Part shown: positions 1 through 10,168 of the stretch, piece by piece
Position numbering within the stretch: the stretch's first letter is position 1
Layout: each line of letters starts with the position of its first letter
Origin: Microbacterium bovistercoris
GTDB taxonomy: Bacteria; Actinomycetota; Actinomycetes; Actinomycetales; Microbacteriaceae
Assembly: GCF_003387575.1 (NCBI RefSeq)
Contig: NZ_QUAB01000041.1
Location: 62,001 to 126,000, forward strand
Length of the DNA: 64,000 nt
Direction of reading: 5' to 3'
Translations under genes and position numbers: made by a program
The notes under the pieces: generated by a model
Database searches by the model: none
The model's input: only the letters and a program-made list of their open reading frames with translations
What the model was told of the DNA's origin: nothing

Positions 1-233
1 TGGACAACTTCGACCCGTTCAGCGGTGCGAACGTCATCTCGCGCGGGATCGTGGGCACGCGCGGCTTCGCGTCGACCGTCGCGTCCCCGCTGTACAAGCA
101 GGTGTTCGACCTGGCCACCGGACGCTGTCTGGACAGCCAGGGCAAGCGGCCGGTGGACGGCGCGGACGCCGCACTGCGCGTGTGGCCGGTGCGGATCATC
201 GACGGCGACGTGTTCGTCGAGGTCGCCCGGTGA
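1..233 (+). CDS. nirD: Nitrite reductase small subunit, C-terminal part (cut by window edge)
   Basis: Only the last 76 residues are visible; the start lies before the window. NirD is the Rieske-fold small subunit of assimilatory NADH-dependent nitrite reductase, which reduces nitrite to ammonium in the cytoplasm with the siroheme protein NirB. The stretch DPFSGANVISRGIVG, followed by PLYKQVFDLATGRCLD and a short acidic end, is typical of NirD. The stop overlaps the GTG start of the next gene by 4 bp (GTGA). That gene makes the precursor of the siroheme cofactor, so the two are probably co-transcribed and translationally coupled. Family assignment is from sequence; NirB itself is not in view. 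Confidence 0.85.
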   Translation, partial: DNFDPFSGANVISRGIVGTRGFASTVASPLYKQVFDLATGRCLDSQGKRPVDGADAALRVWPVRIIDGDVFVEVAR

Positions 234-994
234 CCTCGACCCAGGTCGGCAGGGTCGATCTCGTCGGCGGAGGGCCGGGACCGGCAGACCTGATGACCGT
301 CCGCGCTCAGCGGCTGCTCGGCGAGGCCGACGTGATCGTCGCGGACCGGCTCGGTCCGTTCGACGAACTGCGCGCGCACATCCCCGAGGACGTGCTCGTG
401 ATCGACGTGGGCAAGCGACCCGGACATCATCCGGTGCCGCAGGCTCGGATCAACGCGATGCTCGTGGAGCACGCCCTTGCGGGCAGGCGCGTCGTGCGGC
501 TGAAAGGCGGTGATCCGTTCGTGTTCGGCCGCGGCGGCGAAGAAGTCATCGCCTGCCAGGAGGCCGGTGTTCCGGTGAGCGTGACCCCGGGGATCAGCAG
601 CGCGATCGCCGTGCCGCAGGCCGCGGGCATCCCGGTCACCCACCGCGGCGTCGCCTCACGCGTGCAGGTGATCATCGGGCCGGAGCGCCCGGCCGGCACG
701 ATGCTCGCGGCGATGGCGGACCCCGAGGTCACGACGGTCGTGCTGATGGGGGTGGCGGCGATACCTCGCGTGGCCGTGTCGGCCCTCGACGCCGGTGTCT
801 CCGCTCTGACGCCCGTCGCCATCGTGGAGAACGGCACCACACCGCAGCAGCGCACCATCCGCACCACCCTGGGGTCGCTGGTGGCGGATGCCAGGGAGAA
901 CGCGGTGACGAACCCGGCCGTCATCGTCATCGGCGCGGTGGCTGCGGAGGGGCTGCTGCTTCCCGGCGGACTGCGGGCGGTGAGCACGGCATGA
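230..994 (+). CDS. cobA: Uroporphyrinogen-III C-methyltransferase (SUMT)
   Basis: 254 residues if started at the GTG overlapping the nirD stop. A longer reading from 182 would add 16 Arg-rich residues with no family similarity. SUMT transfers two methyl groups from S-adenosylmethionine to uroporphyrinogen III, giving precorrin-2 for siroheme. The N-terminal glycine loop VGGGPGPADLMTVRA and the RLKGGDPFVFGRGGEE block are SUMT signatures. The protein has the single methyltransferase domain without the CysG dehydrogenase/ferrochelatase part, so those steps must be encoded elsewhere. Lying between nirD and hemD, its role is probably siroheme supply for nitrite reductase. The stop overlaps the next gene by 4 bp (ATGA). 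Confidence 0.9.
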   Translation: MTSTQVGRVDLVGGGPGPADLMTVRAQRLLGEADVIVADRLGPFDELRAHIPEDVLVIDVGKRPGHHPVPQARINAMLVEHALAGRRVVRLKGGDPFVFGRGGEEVIACQEAGVPVSVTPGISSAIAVPQAAGIPVTHRGVASRVQVIIGPERPAGTMLAAMADPEVTTVVLMGVAAIPRVAVSALDAGVSALTPVAIVENGTTPQQRTIRTTLGSLVADARENAVTNPAVIVIGAVAAEGLLLPGGLRAVSTA

Positions 995-2115
995 CCGGCA
1001 CACCGCCGGTGGAGGACACGCTCGCCGGCTGCGCGATCATCATCGCCGCCGATCGTCGTTCTGCGGATCTCGCCGCGGCGCTGGAGCGTCGCGGCGCGGT
1101 CGTGCAGCGGGCGCCTGCGATGAGCATCGTGCCGCACGCTGATGATGCCGAGCTCCTCAGACGCACGCGCGGGCTCATCGAGCGCCCACCGGACGTCGTC
1201 GTGGTTACGACGGGAGTCGGGTTCCGCGGATGGATGGACGCCGCGCACGAGCACGGCCTGGACGAGCAGCTCACCGAAGCGCTCCGGGGCGCCCAGTTCG
1301 TCGCCAGGGGCCCGAAGGCCCACGGCGCGATCCAGCAGGCGGGGTTCCGCGCGGACTGGGTCGCCGAGTCCGAGACCGCCGCAGAGGTCGGCGAGTACCT
1401 GCTGGCGTCCGGGGTCGCAGGCAGAAGCGTCGTGGTGCAGCATCACGGCGCCGGATCCGACGGCCTCGACGAGCTGCTGGCCGACGCGGGCGCCGACGTG
1501 CGCAGCATCGTCGTGTACCGGTGGGGGCCCGCGCCGGACCCGGAGATCGTCCGCCGCTCGGTGCAGCAGGCCGCGTCCGGCGAGGCGGATGCCGTGCTCT
1601 TCACGTCGGCCCCGGGCAGCGGGTCCTGGCTGGGGTTCGCCGAGCAGCAGGGCCTCCTGGAGGCGATTCGCCGGCGTGCAGCATCCGGCCGGCTTCTGCT
1701 GGCGGCGGTGGGGCCTGTCACTGCCGCGCCGCTTTACGAAGCGGATCTCGCGACGACGGTCGCGCACCGAGGACGGCTCGGTGCACTGGCGCGCACGGCG
1801 ATCGCGCACTTCGGCGGCGGGCGGGCCCCGGCTACGCGCACCCGCGCGGGCCGGGTCGAGGTGCGCAGCCGCGGCGTGCTGCTCGACGACTGTTACATCG
1901 CACTGTCCCGCACCGGAGTCGTGCTGCTGGAGGCGTTGTCGGATGCCGGTGGGCGCGTGCTCTCGCGCGCAGAACTGGGCTCCCTGCTGCCCGGCGGCGA
2001 GCGCAATCCGCATGCCGTGGAGGTCGCGGTGGCGCGCGTGCGTGAGGCTGTCGGCCCGGCGGAGCTCATTCAGACGGTGGTGAAGCGCGGTTACCGGATC
2101 ACGGCGGAGGACTGA
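991..2115 (+). CDS. hemD: Uroporphyrinogen-III synthase fused to a C-terminal winged-helix DNA-binding domain
   Basis: 374 residues. Residues about 12-270 match the two-lobed HemD fold, which cyclises hydroxymethylbilane to uroporphyrinogen III. Residues about 285-374 match an OmpR/PhoB-type winged helix: a helix pair around GVVLLEALSDAGGRVLSRAEL, then NPHAVEVAVARVREAVG and the wing VVKRGYRI. Similar HemD-winged-helix proteins are known next to nitrite-assimilation genes in other actinobacteria, for example Mycobacterium. The gene overlaps cobA by 4 bp. The two domains suggest an enzyme that may also regulate the nir/siroheme genes, but that is inference. It could also be a regulator that has lost synthase activity. 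A second, stand-alone hemD elsewhere in the genome would favour the latter. Confidence 0.85.
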   Translation: MTGTPPVEDTLAGCAIIIAADRRSADLAAALERRGAVVQRAPAMSIVPHADDAELLRRTRGLIERPPDVVVVTTGVGFRGWMDAAHEHGLDEQLTEALRGAQFVARGPKAHGAIQQAGFRADWVAESETAAEVGEYLLASGVAGRSVVVQHHGAGSDGLDELLADAGADVRSIVVYRWGPAPDPEIVRRSVQQAASGEADAVLFTSAPGSGSWLGFAEQQGLLEAIRRRAASGRLLLAAVGPVTAAPLYEADLATTVAHRGRLGALARTAIAHFGGGRAPATRTRAGRVEVRSRGVLLDDCYIALSRTGVVLLEALSDAGGRVLSRAELGSLLPGGERNPHAVEVAVARVREAVGPAELIQTVVKRGYRITAED

Positions 2116-2125
2116 GTGCGCGGAC

Positions 2126-2425
2126 CTATTCCGCCGGGGTCTCGGCGGGGGTCTCGACCGGGCTCGGCTCCGGCGTGGGTGTGGCGCTCGGCTGGACGGA
2201 CGTCGTCGGAGAGGGGGTCGGGGCGGGCGCCGTGACGTCCGCGTGCACCACCTGACTCGCGATCGCGCCGGCCACGAGCAGGCCGCCGGCGATGCCGGCG
2301 ACGATGTTGTCGCGGGTGCGGCGGCGCGCGCGCCCCTCGTGCCAGGCCGTGCGCGCGGCGTAGCGGCGTGCGCGCTCCGCCTGCTGTCGTGCGCGCTGCG
2401 CGTCGTTGTTGCCGCGTCCGGCCAT
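2126..2425 (-). CDS. Small single-pass membrane protein with Pro/Thr-rich tail
   Basis: 99 residues, no recognised family. Residues 1-38 are Arg/Gln/Ala-rich and probably cytoplasmic. Residues about 39-62 form one hydrophobic segment (IVAGIAGGLLVAGAIASQVV). The remainder, from about 67 on, is a low-complexity TPSPTTS/TPTPEPSP tail ending in PAETPAE, probably outside the membrane. The ATG is preceded by a good Shine-Dalgarno (GGGAGGA on the minus strand). A TAGGCT box 36 nt upstream gives it a leadered transcript. It is convergent with hemD (10-bp gap) and divergent from rarA. Function unknown. Confidence 0.7.
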   Translation of the reverse strand: MAGRGNNDAQRARQQAERARRYAARTAWHEGRARRRTRDNIVAGIAGGLLVAGAIASQVVHADVTAPAPTPSPTTSVQPSATPTPEPSPVETPAETPAE

Positions 2426-2460
2426 GCGGTCCTCCCGGGGATGAGAACAGGTCCGGAGCG

Positions 2461-2466
2461 AGCCTA
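2461..2466 (-). promoter_or_regulatory. -10 box TAGGCT for the small membrane gene
   Basis: On the minus strand this reads TAGGCT, a common actinobacterial -10, and gives a leader of about 30 nt that includes the Shine-Dalgarno. No convincing -35 is visible. Confidence 0.45.
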
Positions 2467-2474
2467 CCGGTGAT

Positions 2475-2502
2475 GCGGGCGGCGGCCGTGTCCGCCGCCC
2501 GC
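2475..2502. repeat. Perfect 11-bp inverted repeat between divergent promoters
   Basis: Two perfect 11-bp arms (GCGGGCGGCGG and its complement) flank a 6-base centre. The element lies between the -10 box of the leftward gene and the -10 box of rarA, so it occupies the -35 zone of both. It could be an operator or simply a strong hairpin. No transcription factor can be named. Confidence 0.6.
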
Positions 2503-2504
2503 AT

Positions 2505-2510
2505 TAGCCT
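2505..2510 (+). promoter_or_regulatory. -10 box TAGCCT of rarA, leaderless geometry
   Basis: TAGCCT ends 6 nt before the rarA ATG, so transcription would begin at or next to the start codon. The 6-nt spacer GGAGGC resembles a Shine-Dalgarno but lies too close to the ATG to act as one. Confidence 0.55.
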
Positions 2511-2516
2511 GGAGGC

Positions 2517-3848
2517 ATGAGCTCTCCCGCATCCCTGATGTCCGGCCGGACGCCCCTGGCCGTGCGGATGCGTCCCGTCTCCCTCGACGAGGTGGCCGGC
2601 CAGCAGCACCTGCTGCGGCCCGGTTCGCCGATCGTCGCGCTCGCAGATCCCGATGCCGCGGCGCCCGGCGCCGTGTCGATCATCCTGTGGGGGCCGCCCG
2701 GCACCGGCAAGACCACCCTCGCGCAGGCGATCGCGCGGTCGTCCGGTCGCCGGTTCGTGGAGCTCTCCGCGATCACCGCCGGCGTCAAGGACGTGCGCGA
2801 GGTCATGCAGGAGGCCGTCACTCAGCGCGATCTCTACGGGCAGACCACCATCCTGTTCCTCGACGAGATCCACCGCTTCACGAAGGCCCAGCAGGATGCG
2901 CTGCTGCCCGGCGTGGAGAACGGCTGGGTCATCCTCATCGCGGCCACCACCGAGAACCCGTCGTTCTCGGTCATCTCGCCACTGCTCTCACGATCGCTGC
3001 TGCTCACCCTGCAGCCGCTCACCGACGACGACATCGGCGTGCTCATCGATCGCGCCGTCACGGATGCCCGGGGTCTGAACGGTGCGGTCGCGATGCACCC
3101 TGCCGCGCGCGCTGCGCTGATCCGGCTGGCCTCCGGGGACGGGCGTCGTGCACTCACCGGCCTGGAGGCGGCTTCGGCCGTCGCGCTCTCCAAAGCGGAT
3201 GAGGGTGTCGCTCCCGAGGTCTCCGACGACGACGTGGCTCAGGCGGTGGACAAGGCGCTGCTGCGCTACGACAGGCAGGGCGACGAGCACTACGACGTGA
3301 TCAGCGCGTTCATCAAGTCGATCCGCGGTTCCGACCCGGACGCCGCGCTGCACTATCTCGCCAGGATGATCGAGGCGGGGGAGGACCCCCGGTTCATCGC
3401 TCGGCGCCTGGTCATCTCCGCGGCCGAAGACGTCGGTCTCGCCGACCCGCAGGGGCTGGTCATCGCGACGGCGGCGGCGGACGCGGTCGCCTTCATCGGG
3501 ATGCCGGAGGGGCGCATCCCGCTCGCCGAGGCCACGATCTATCTCGCGACGACGGCCAAGTCGAACGCCGCATACCTCGGCATCGACCAGGCCATCGCCG
3601 ATGTCCGGGCCGGTGGCTTCGGGCGGGTGCCGCTGCACCTGCGCGACGCGCACTACCCGGGCGCCAAGCGGCTCGGTCATGGCAAGGGATACCGCTACCC
3701 GCACGACGCCGACGCGGGGGTGCTGCCGCAGCAGTACCTGCCGGACGAGCTCGACGGGCGCCGATACTACGAGCCGAAGCAGCTCGGTGCGGAGCGCGAC
3801 GTCGCCGCGCGCCTCGAGCGCATCCGCCGCATCCTCGGCGACCGCTGA
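2517..3848 (+). CDS. rarA: Replication-associated recombination protein A (AAA+ ATPase)
   Basis: 443 residues, normal for RarA/MgsA. This clamp-loader-like AAA+ ATPase acts at stalled replication forks with single-stranded-DNA-binding protein. Walker A GPPGTGKTT is at residues 59-67 and Walker B with sensor FLDEIHRF at about 114-121. The C-terminal part carries the MgsA tetramerisation region (YDVISAFIKSIRGSDPDAAL, then HLRDAHYPGAKRLGHGKGY). In many actinobacteria rarA lies just upstream of rpsD or alaS, as here. Transcription probably starts at the ATG from the box at 2505. Confidence 0.95.
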   Translation: MSSPASLMSGRTPLAVRMRPVSLDEVAGQQHLLRPGSPIVALADPDAAAPGAVSIILWGPPGTGKTTLAQAIARSSGRRFVELSAITAGVKDVREVMQEAVTQRDLYGQTTILFLDEIHRFTKAQQDALLPGVENGWVILIAATTENPSFSVISPLLSRSLLLTLQPLTDDDIGVLIDRAVTDARGLNGAVAMHPAARAALIRLASGDGRRALTGLEAASAVALSKADEGVAPEVSDDDVAQAVDKALLRYDRQGDEHYDVISAFIKSIRGSDPDAALHYLARMIEAGEDPRFIARRLVISAAEDVGLADPQGLVIATAAADAVAFIGMPEGRIPLAEATIYLATTAKSNAAYLGIDQAIADVRAGGFGRVPLHLRDAHYPGAKRLGHGKGYRYPHDADAGVLPQQYLPDELDGRRYYEPKQLGAERDVAARLERIRRILGDR

Positions 3849-3870
3849 GGGGCGCAGGGCCGGCGTCTGA

Positions 3871-3876
3871 TAGCAT
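3871..3876 (+). promoter_or_regulatory. -10 box TAGCAT, probable rpsD promoter
   Basis: TAGCAT lies 23 bases past the rarA stop and would give an rpsD transcript with a leader of roughly 140 nt. That is long enough to fold and to be regulated. The box fits the other -10 boxes in this window. No clear -35 is visible. Confidence 0.45.
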
Positions 3877-3979
3877 GGATCGGCTCGAAACCGAGTTTTC
3901 GGGCATCCCTCCACTCCTGCAACACTCTCCGAAGCGCCCCGGCGTGCGCTCCGGTGAGGGGGAAGCGAGGCGATACGTC

Positions 3980-4005
3980 CGCGGGCCGTGAAAGACACGG
4001 CCGCG
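3980..4005 (+). promoter_or_regulatory. Strong hairpin just upstream of the rpsD ribosome-binding site
   Basis: The arms 3980-3990 and 3996-4005 pair over 10 bp with a single bulged G and a 5-base AAAGA loop. The hairpin ends 5 bases before the GGAAGGA Shine-Dalgarno of rpsD. S4 is a known translational autoregulator in enterobacteria and bacilli, so an S4-binding leader is a reasonable guess here, but it does not match a published structure that I can name. Confidence 0.5.
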
Positions 4006-4024
4006 TCATCGGAAGGAATGCTTC

Positions 4025-4654
4025 GTGGTCACGAAGTCCCAGGACCGCCGCAAGGTCCGTCTCAGCCGTGCGCTGGGAATCCCGCTCACCCCGAAGGCCG
4101 CCCGCTACCTGGAGAAGCGTCCGTACGCTCCGGGTGAGCACGGCCGCACCAAGCGCAAGGCAGACAGCGACTACGCCGTCCGTCTGCGTGAGAAGCAGCG
4201 TCTGCGCGAGCAGTACGGCATCCGCGAGAAGCAGCTGCGCATCGCGTTCAACGAGGCTCGCCGCAAGGACGGCCTGACCGGTGAGAACCTGGTCGAGCTG
4301 CTCGAGATGCGTCTCGACGCCCTCGTGCTGCGTGCCGGCTTCGCCCGCACCACCGCGCAGGCCCGTCAGCTGGTCGTGCACCGTCACATCCTGGTCGACG
4401 GTCAGATCGTGGACCGCCCGTCGTTCCGCGTGAAGCCGGGTCAGCTCATCCACGTCAAGGCCAAGTCCGAGGCTCTCGAGCCGTTCCAGGTCGCAGCAGC
4501 CGGCGGTCACGCCGATGTCCTGCCCCCGGTCCCGGGCTACCTCGAGGTCGAGCTCGACAAGCTGCAGGCACGTCTCGTGCGTCGCCCGAAGCGCGCCGAG
4601 GTCCCCGTGACCTGTGAGGTCCAGCTGGTCGTCGAGTACTACGCGGCTCGCTGA
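4025..4654 (+). CDS. rpsD: 30S ribosomal protein S4 (zinc-free form)
   Basis: 209 residues, normal for S4, a primary 16S rRNA binder that starts assembly of the small subunit. The GTG start is set by GGAAGGA eight bases upstream. The N-terminal domain begins directly with TKSQDRRKVRLSRALGIPLT and lacks the CxxC zinc knuckle of classical S4, so this is the cysteine-free variant. The S4 RNA-binding domain spans about 97-160 (RLDALVLRAGFARTTAQARQ, HRHILVDGQIVDRPSF). The gene stands alone with its own promoter and terminator rather than in the alpha operon. This is usual for Microbacteriaceae. Confidence 0.96.
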   Translation: MVTKSQDRRKVRLSRALGIPLTPKAARYLEKRPYAPGEHGRTKRKADSDYAVRLREKQRLREQYGIREKQLRIAFNEARRKDGLTGENLVELLEMRLDALVLRAGFARTTAQARQLVVHRHILVDGQIVDRPSFRVKPGQLIHVKAKSEALEPFQVAAAGGHADVLPPVPGYLEVELDKLQARLVRRPKRAEVPVTCEVQLVVEYYAAR

Positions 4655-4656
4655 CG

Positions 4657-4677
4657 CTTCGACAAGCTCAGCGACCC
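4657..4677 (-). repeat. Dispersed intergenic repeat, copy 1
   Basis: Just past the rpsD stop, the minus strand reads GGGTCGCTGAGCTTGTCGAAG. A near-identical word (one gap, two substitutions) occurs on the plus strand at 34716-34736, at the gmk stop. From memory, words containing TTCGACAAGCTCAGC are common intergenic repeats in Microbacteriaceae and some other high-GC bacteria. Confidence 0.55.
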
Positions 4678-4686
4678 ATACGGGTG

Positions 4687-4718
4687 GAGAGGCGTCGGGG
4701 GATTCCCCGGCGCCTCTC
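4687..4718 (+). terminator. rpsD terminator hairpin
   Basis: A 14-bp stem with one G.U pair and a GATT tetraloop follows rpsD. No U-run follows, which is common for terminators in high-GC actinobacteria. Confidence 0.65.
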
Positions 4719-4722
4719 GTCA

Positions 4723-4728
4723 TAGGAT
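4723..4728 (+). promoter_or_regulatory. -10 box TAGGAT with 6-nt spacing to the next start
   Basis: TAGGAT ends 6 nt before the ATG of the small membrane protein gene at 4735, the leaderless geometry seen repeatedly in this window. Confidence 0.55.
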
Positions 4729-4734
4729 GGCGGA

Positions 4735-4926
4735 ATGAAGAATCTGCTGTGGCTCCTGATCGGCGTGATCGGCGGGTTCGTCGCTGCGCACTTCATGAAC
4801 AAGGACCCGCGCGGCCACGACGTCCTCGCCGACCTCGACTCGCGGATCACCGAGTTCACCAACATCGTCGGCGACGCGTACCGCGCTGAGGCAGCACGGC
4901 TCACGGAGCCGGGCGCAGACGCCTGA
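4735..4926 (+). CDS. Small conserved membrane-anchored protein upstream of alaS
   Basis: 63 residues. The N-terminus is a single hydrophobic segment (about 3-20, NLLWLLIGVIGGFVAAHFM), followed by a soluble charged tail with DVLADLDSRITEFTNIVGDA that could form a helix. No named domain is recognised. A small membrane protein between rpsD and alaS is common in actinobacteria. Transcription likely begins at the ATG from the box at 4723. Function unknown. Confidence 0.75.
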   Translation: MKNLLWLLIGVIGGFVAAHFMNKDPRGHDVLADLDSRITEFTNIVGDAYRAEAARLTEPGADA

Positions 4927-4941
4927 ACCGACCCCCTTCCT

Positions 4942-4960
4942 GCGCGTCCTCCGGATGCGC
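4942..4960 (+). terminator. Short hairpin in the alaS leader
   Basis: An 8-bp stem with one G.U pair and a 3-base TCC loop, 32 bases before the alaS ATG. It could be a weak terminator for the small gene or a leader structure for alaS. It shows no T-box features. Confidence 0.35.
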
Positions 4961-4992
4961 GTCGTTCCCACGCAAGGAAACCGAACACCCCC

Positions 4993-7649
<2,657 letters not shown>

Positions 7650-7653
<4 letters not shown>

Positions 7654-8123
7654 GCGGCTTCCGACGCGGCATCCGCCTCGGCATCGACGTCGGGAAGGCG
7701 CGGGTCGGTGTAGCCCGCTGCGATCCCGACGGCATGCTGGCGGTGCCCGTCGAGACCGTTCCGCGGTCGGACACCTCGGTGACCCGCATCGCGGAACTGT
7801 GCGCGGAGTGGGAACCGATGGAGCTCGTCGTCGGACTTCCGGTGAACATGCGCGGCGAGGAGACGCTCTCGACGACGGATGCGCGGGAGTTCGCCGCGGC
7901 GTTGGGGGCGCGGACCGGCCTGCCGGTGCGGATGGTCGACGAGCGGCTCAGTACGGTGTCCGCACACACCGCACTGCGCTCTTCGGGCAGATCTCAGAAG
8001 AAGTCTCGTAGCATTGTGGATCAGGTCGCCGCAGTAGTGCTGCTGCAGCATGCGATCGACACCGAGAAGAGCACCGGTACCCCCGCCGGTGCGATCATCG
8101 ACTCACCCGAGGAGCAATCCTGA
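7650..8123 (+). CDS. ruvX: Holliday-junction resolvase-like protein YqgF/RuvX
   Basis: 157 residues with an RNase H-like fold. The family is implicated in pre-16S rRNA 5' processing and was proposed as a Holliday-junction resolvase. The first catalytic acid lies in GIDVGKARVGVA near residue 12. LVVGLPVNMRGEE and VRMVDERLSTVSAHTAL follow, with the last acid in SIVDQVAAVVLLQHAI. The GTG start overlaps alaS by 4 bp, and only 2 bases separate the stop from the mltG ATG. The alaS-ruvX-mltG-aroE order is conserved in actinobacteria. Confidence 0.92.
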
Positions 8124-8125
8124 CC

Positions 8126-10168
8126 ATGCCCGACCCCGGCAGTCAGAACCCGCAGAGCCAGCCCCCGAGGCTCAGCGATCTCTTCGACAATCTGCCTACC
8201 GCCGGTTCGCAGTTGCCGGAGCCCGACAGAACCCCCGCACCCGCCGGTTCACGGCGCGCGGCGCGCCAGGCGCGCCAGGCGTCGGGTGCCATCCCCGTCG
8301 TCTCCCAGCGCGCAGCGCAGGAGGCAGCGGCCCAGCAGGCTGCGCAGCAGCAGTTCCTGGCGCAGCAGCAGGCCGCGGCAGCGCAGTTCGCGGCCCAGCA
8401 GCAGGCCGCCGCGGAAGAGTTCGCCGCTCAGCAGCGTGTCGCTCAGCAGCGGGCGGCGGCTGAGCAGTTCGCGGCGCAGCAGCGCGCGGCCCAGCAGGCG
8501 GCAGCCGAGCAGTTCGCGGCCCAGCAGCGTGCCGAGCAGCAGCAGGCCGCAGCGCAGATCTCTGCCCAGCAGCAGATGGCGGCACCGCAGCATGCGACAC
8601 CGGCGCCGCAGCCGGTGCAGGCCGTGCAGCCCGAGGCGGCCGCGCAGCCCCATCACGCCGCATCCGCACAGCCGCGACCCGTCGTGCCGCTGTCCGCTTC
8701 AGAGCCAGCGCCGCGGGTGCCGGAGGCGCCGTCGATCACCGGTCCCTTCGCGATCACGGTGACGGGCTCGCAGGCCATCGTGGAGCAGCAGACGGCCTCG
8801 TATCCGATCGCGACCGTTCCCGCCCTCCGCGACGACGCGGAACTGCAGGCGGCATCCGCACCGGAACCCGCGGGGGAGTCGTTCGCGCAGGCCGCCGCAT
8901 TCGACCCTGAACCCGTACGACGCTCCGCGTCACAGGAGCAGCCCGGACCGGCGTCAACGCCGGCCCCCGCAGCTCCCTCTGAGCCGGACGAGGCGACCGA
9001 GCTGTTCGGCGGTGGCTCCGGCGGCCCGACGGACTTCGATTCGCTCTTCGCCGCCGAGTCGCACGGTGAGCCGAAGAAGAAGCGCGGCAAGGGCTGCCTG
9101 ATCGCTCTGATCGTGCTCTTCGCGATCCTCGGCGGCATCGCCGCCGGCGGCGCCTGGGTCTACAACACCTACAGCGACAAGATCAACGAGGTCATGGGCT
9201 GGGGGCCGCCGAAGGACTACGAGCCCGGTCAGGAGAAGGGCGAGGCCTTCGTCACGATCAAGGACGGCGACACAGGACAGCCGATCTCGACTGCGCTGTA
9301 CCAGGCCGGCGTGACCAAGACCGATTCGGTGTTCTACGACATGCTCGTCGACGAGAATCTCGCGGTGACGTTCTATCCCGGCGTGTACAAGCTGAAGAAG
9401 CAGATGACCGCGGAAGCCGCGCTCGAGGCACTCCGTGACGAGAACAACCGCATGGAGAACACCGCGTCGGTGCCCGAGGGAGGCCGCATCAAGACCTTCC
9501 TGCCGGCCGTCGCCGATTCGCTCGGCATGCCTCTGGAAGAGCTTCAGGCAGCTGTCGCGAAACCCGCGGATTACGGCGTGCAGGCCGACAGCCTCGAGGG
9601 CTGGCTGTTCCCGGCGGTCTACACGTTCGATCCCGGTTCGACCGCCAAGGACGTGATCCAGAAGATGGTCGACCGTACCCGGCAGTCGCTGAAGGATGCC
9701 GGCGTGGCGGCGGGGGATGAGGAGCGCATCCTCACCATCGCATCGATCGTGCAGCGTGAGGGCCACACCGCGGACTTCGACAAGGTCTCCCGCGTCATCG
9801 ACAACCGACTGCAGCCGAACAACGACGAGACTCACGGACTGCTGCAGATGGACTCGACCGCGCAGTACGGCTACGGCCTGACCCACGACGGCGCAGTCTC
9901 GTCGTGGCCCTGGAAGGAAGTCTCGACCGACCAGAACCCCTGGAACACGTACGTGCATGCCGGACTCCCGGCGGGTCCGATCGCCAGCCCGAGCGATGCC
10001 GCGATCAAGGCCGCGCAGAACCCGGCCGACGGTCCGTGGTTCTACTTCGTCACGGTCAACCTCGACACCGGCGAGACCGTGTTCTCGGCGACGTACGAGG
10101 AGCAGCAGGCGGCGGAGAAGAAGTACCAGCAGTGGTGTAAGGACAACCCGGACGGCGGCTGCTACTGA
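8126..10168 (+). CDS. mltG: Endolytic murein transglycosylase MltG with long Gln/Ala-rich cytoplasmic extension
   Basis: 680 residues, about twice the usual MltG (~340). Residues 1-320 are predicted cytoplasmic and low-complexity. About 62-165 is a Gln/Ala heptad-like stretch with a repeated EQFAAQQRA unit, then a Pro/Ala/Glu-rich linker. One transmembrane helix lies at about 323-345 (CLIALIVLFAILGGIAAGGA). The YceG domain at about 375-675 includes ILTIASIVQREG, whose last Glu fits the catalytic acid, and GLLQMDSTAQYGYG. MltG cleaves nascent glycan strands near the membrane and so limits their length. The stop overlaps aroE by one base (TGATG). Confidence 0.92.
   Translation: MPDPGSQNPQSQPPRLSDLFDNLPTAGSQLPEPDRTPAPAGSRRAARQARQASGAIPVVSQRAAQEAAAQQAAQQQFLAQQQAAAAQFAAQQQAAAEEFAAQQRVAQQRAAAEQFAAQQRAAQQAAAEQFAAQQRAEQQQAAAQISAQQQMAAPQHATPAPQPVQAVQPEAAAQPHHAASAQPRPVVPLSASEPAPRVPEAPSITGPFAITVTGSQAIVEQQTASYPIATVPALRDDAELQAASAPEPAGESFAQAAAFDPEPVRRSASQEQPGPASTPAPAAPSEPDEATELFGGGSGGPTDFDSLFAAESHGEPKKKRGKGCLIALIVLFAILGGIAAGGAWVYNTYSDKINEVMGWGPPKDYEPGQEKGEAFVTIKDGDTGQPISTALYQAGVTKTDSVFYDMLVDENLAVTFYPGVYKLKKQMTAEAALEALRDENNRMENTASVPEGGRIKTFLPAVADSLGMPLEELQAAVAKPADYGVQADSLEGWLFPAVYTFDPGSTAKDVIQKMVDRTRQSLKDAGVAAGDEERILTIASIVQREGHTADFDKVSRVIDNRLQPNNDETHGLLQMDSTAQYGYGLTHDGAVSSWPWKEVSTDQNPWNTYVHAGLPAGPIASPSDAAIKAAQNPADGPWFYFVTVNLDTGETVFSATYEEQQAAEKKYQQWCKDNPDGGCY

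Noticed and set aside
4927..4992. Possible T-box leader for alaS
   Set aside because: The gap is 66 bases and lacks a specifier loop or T-box sequence; only a small 8-bp hairpin is seen.
8322..8590. Short tandem CAGCAG-rich repeats that could be a CRISPR or satellite
   Set aside because: They are in-frame codons for a Gln/Ala-rich segment of MltG, with no spacers and imperfect units.
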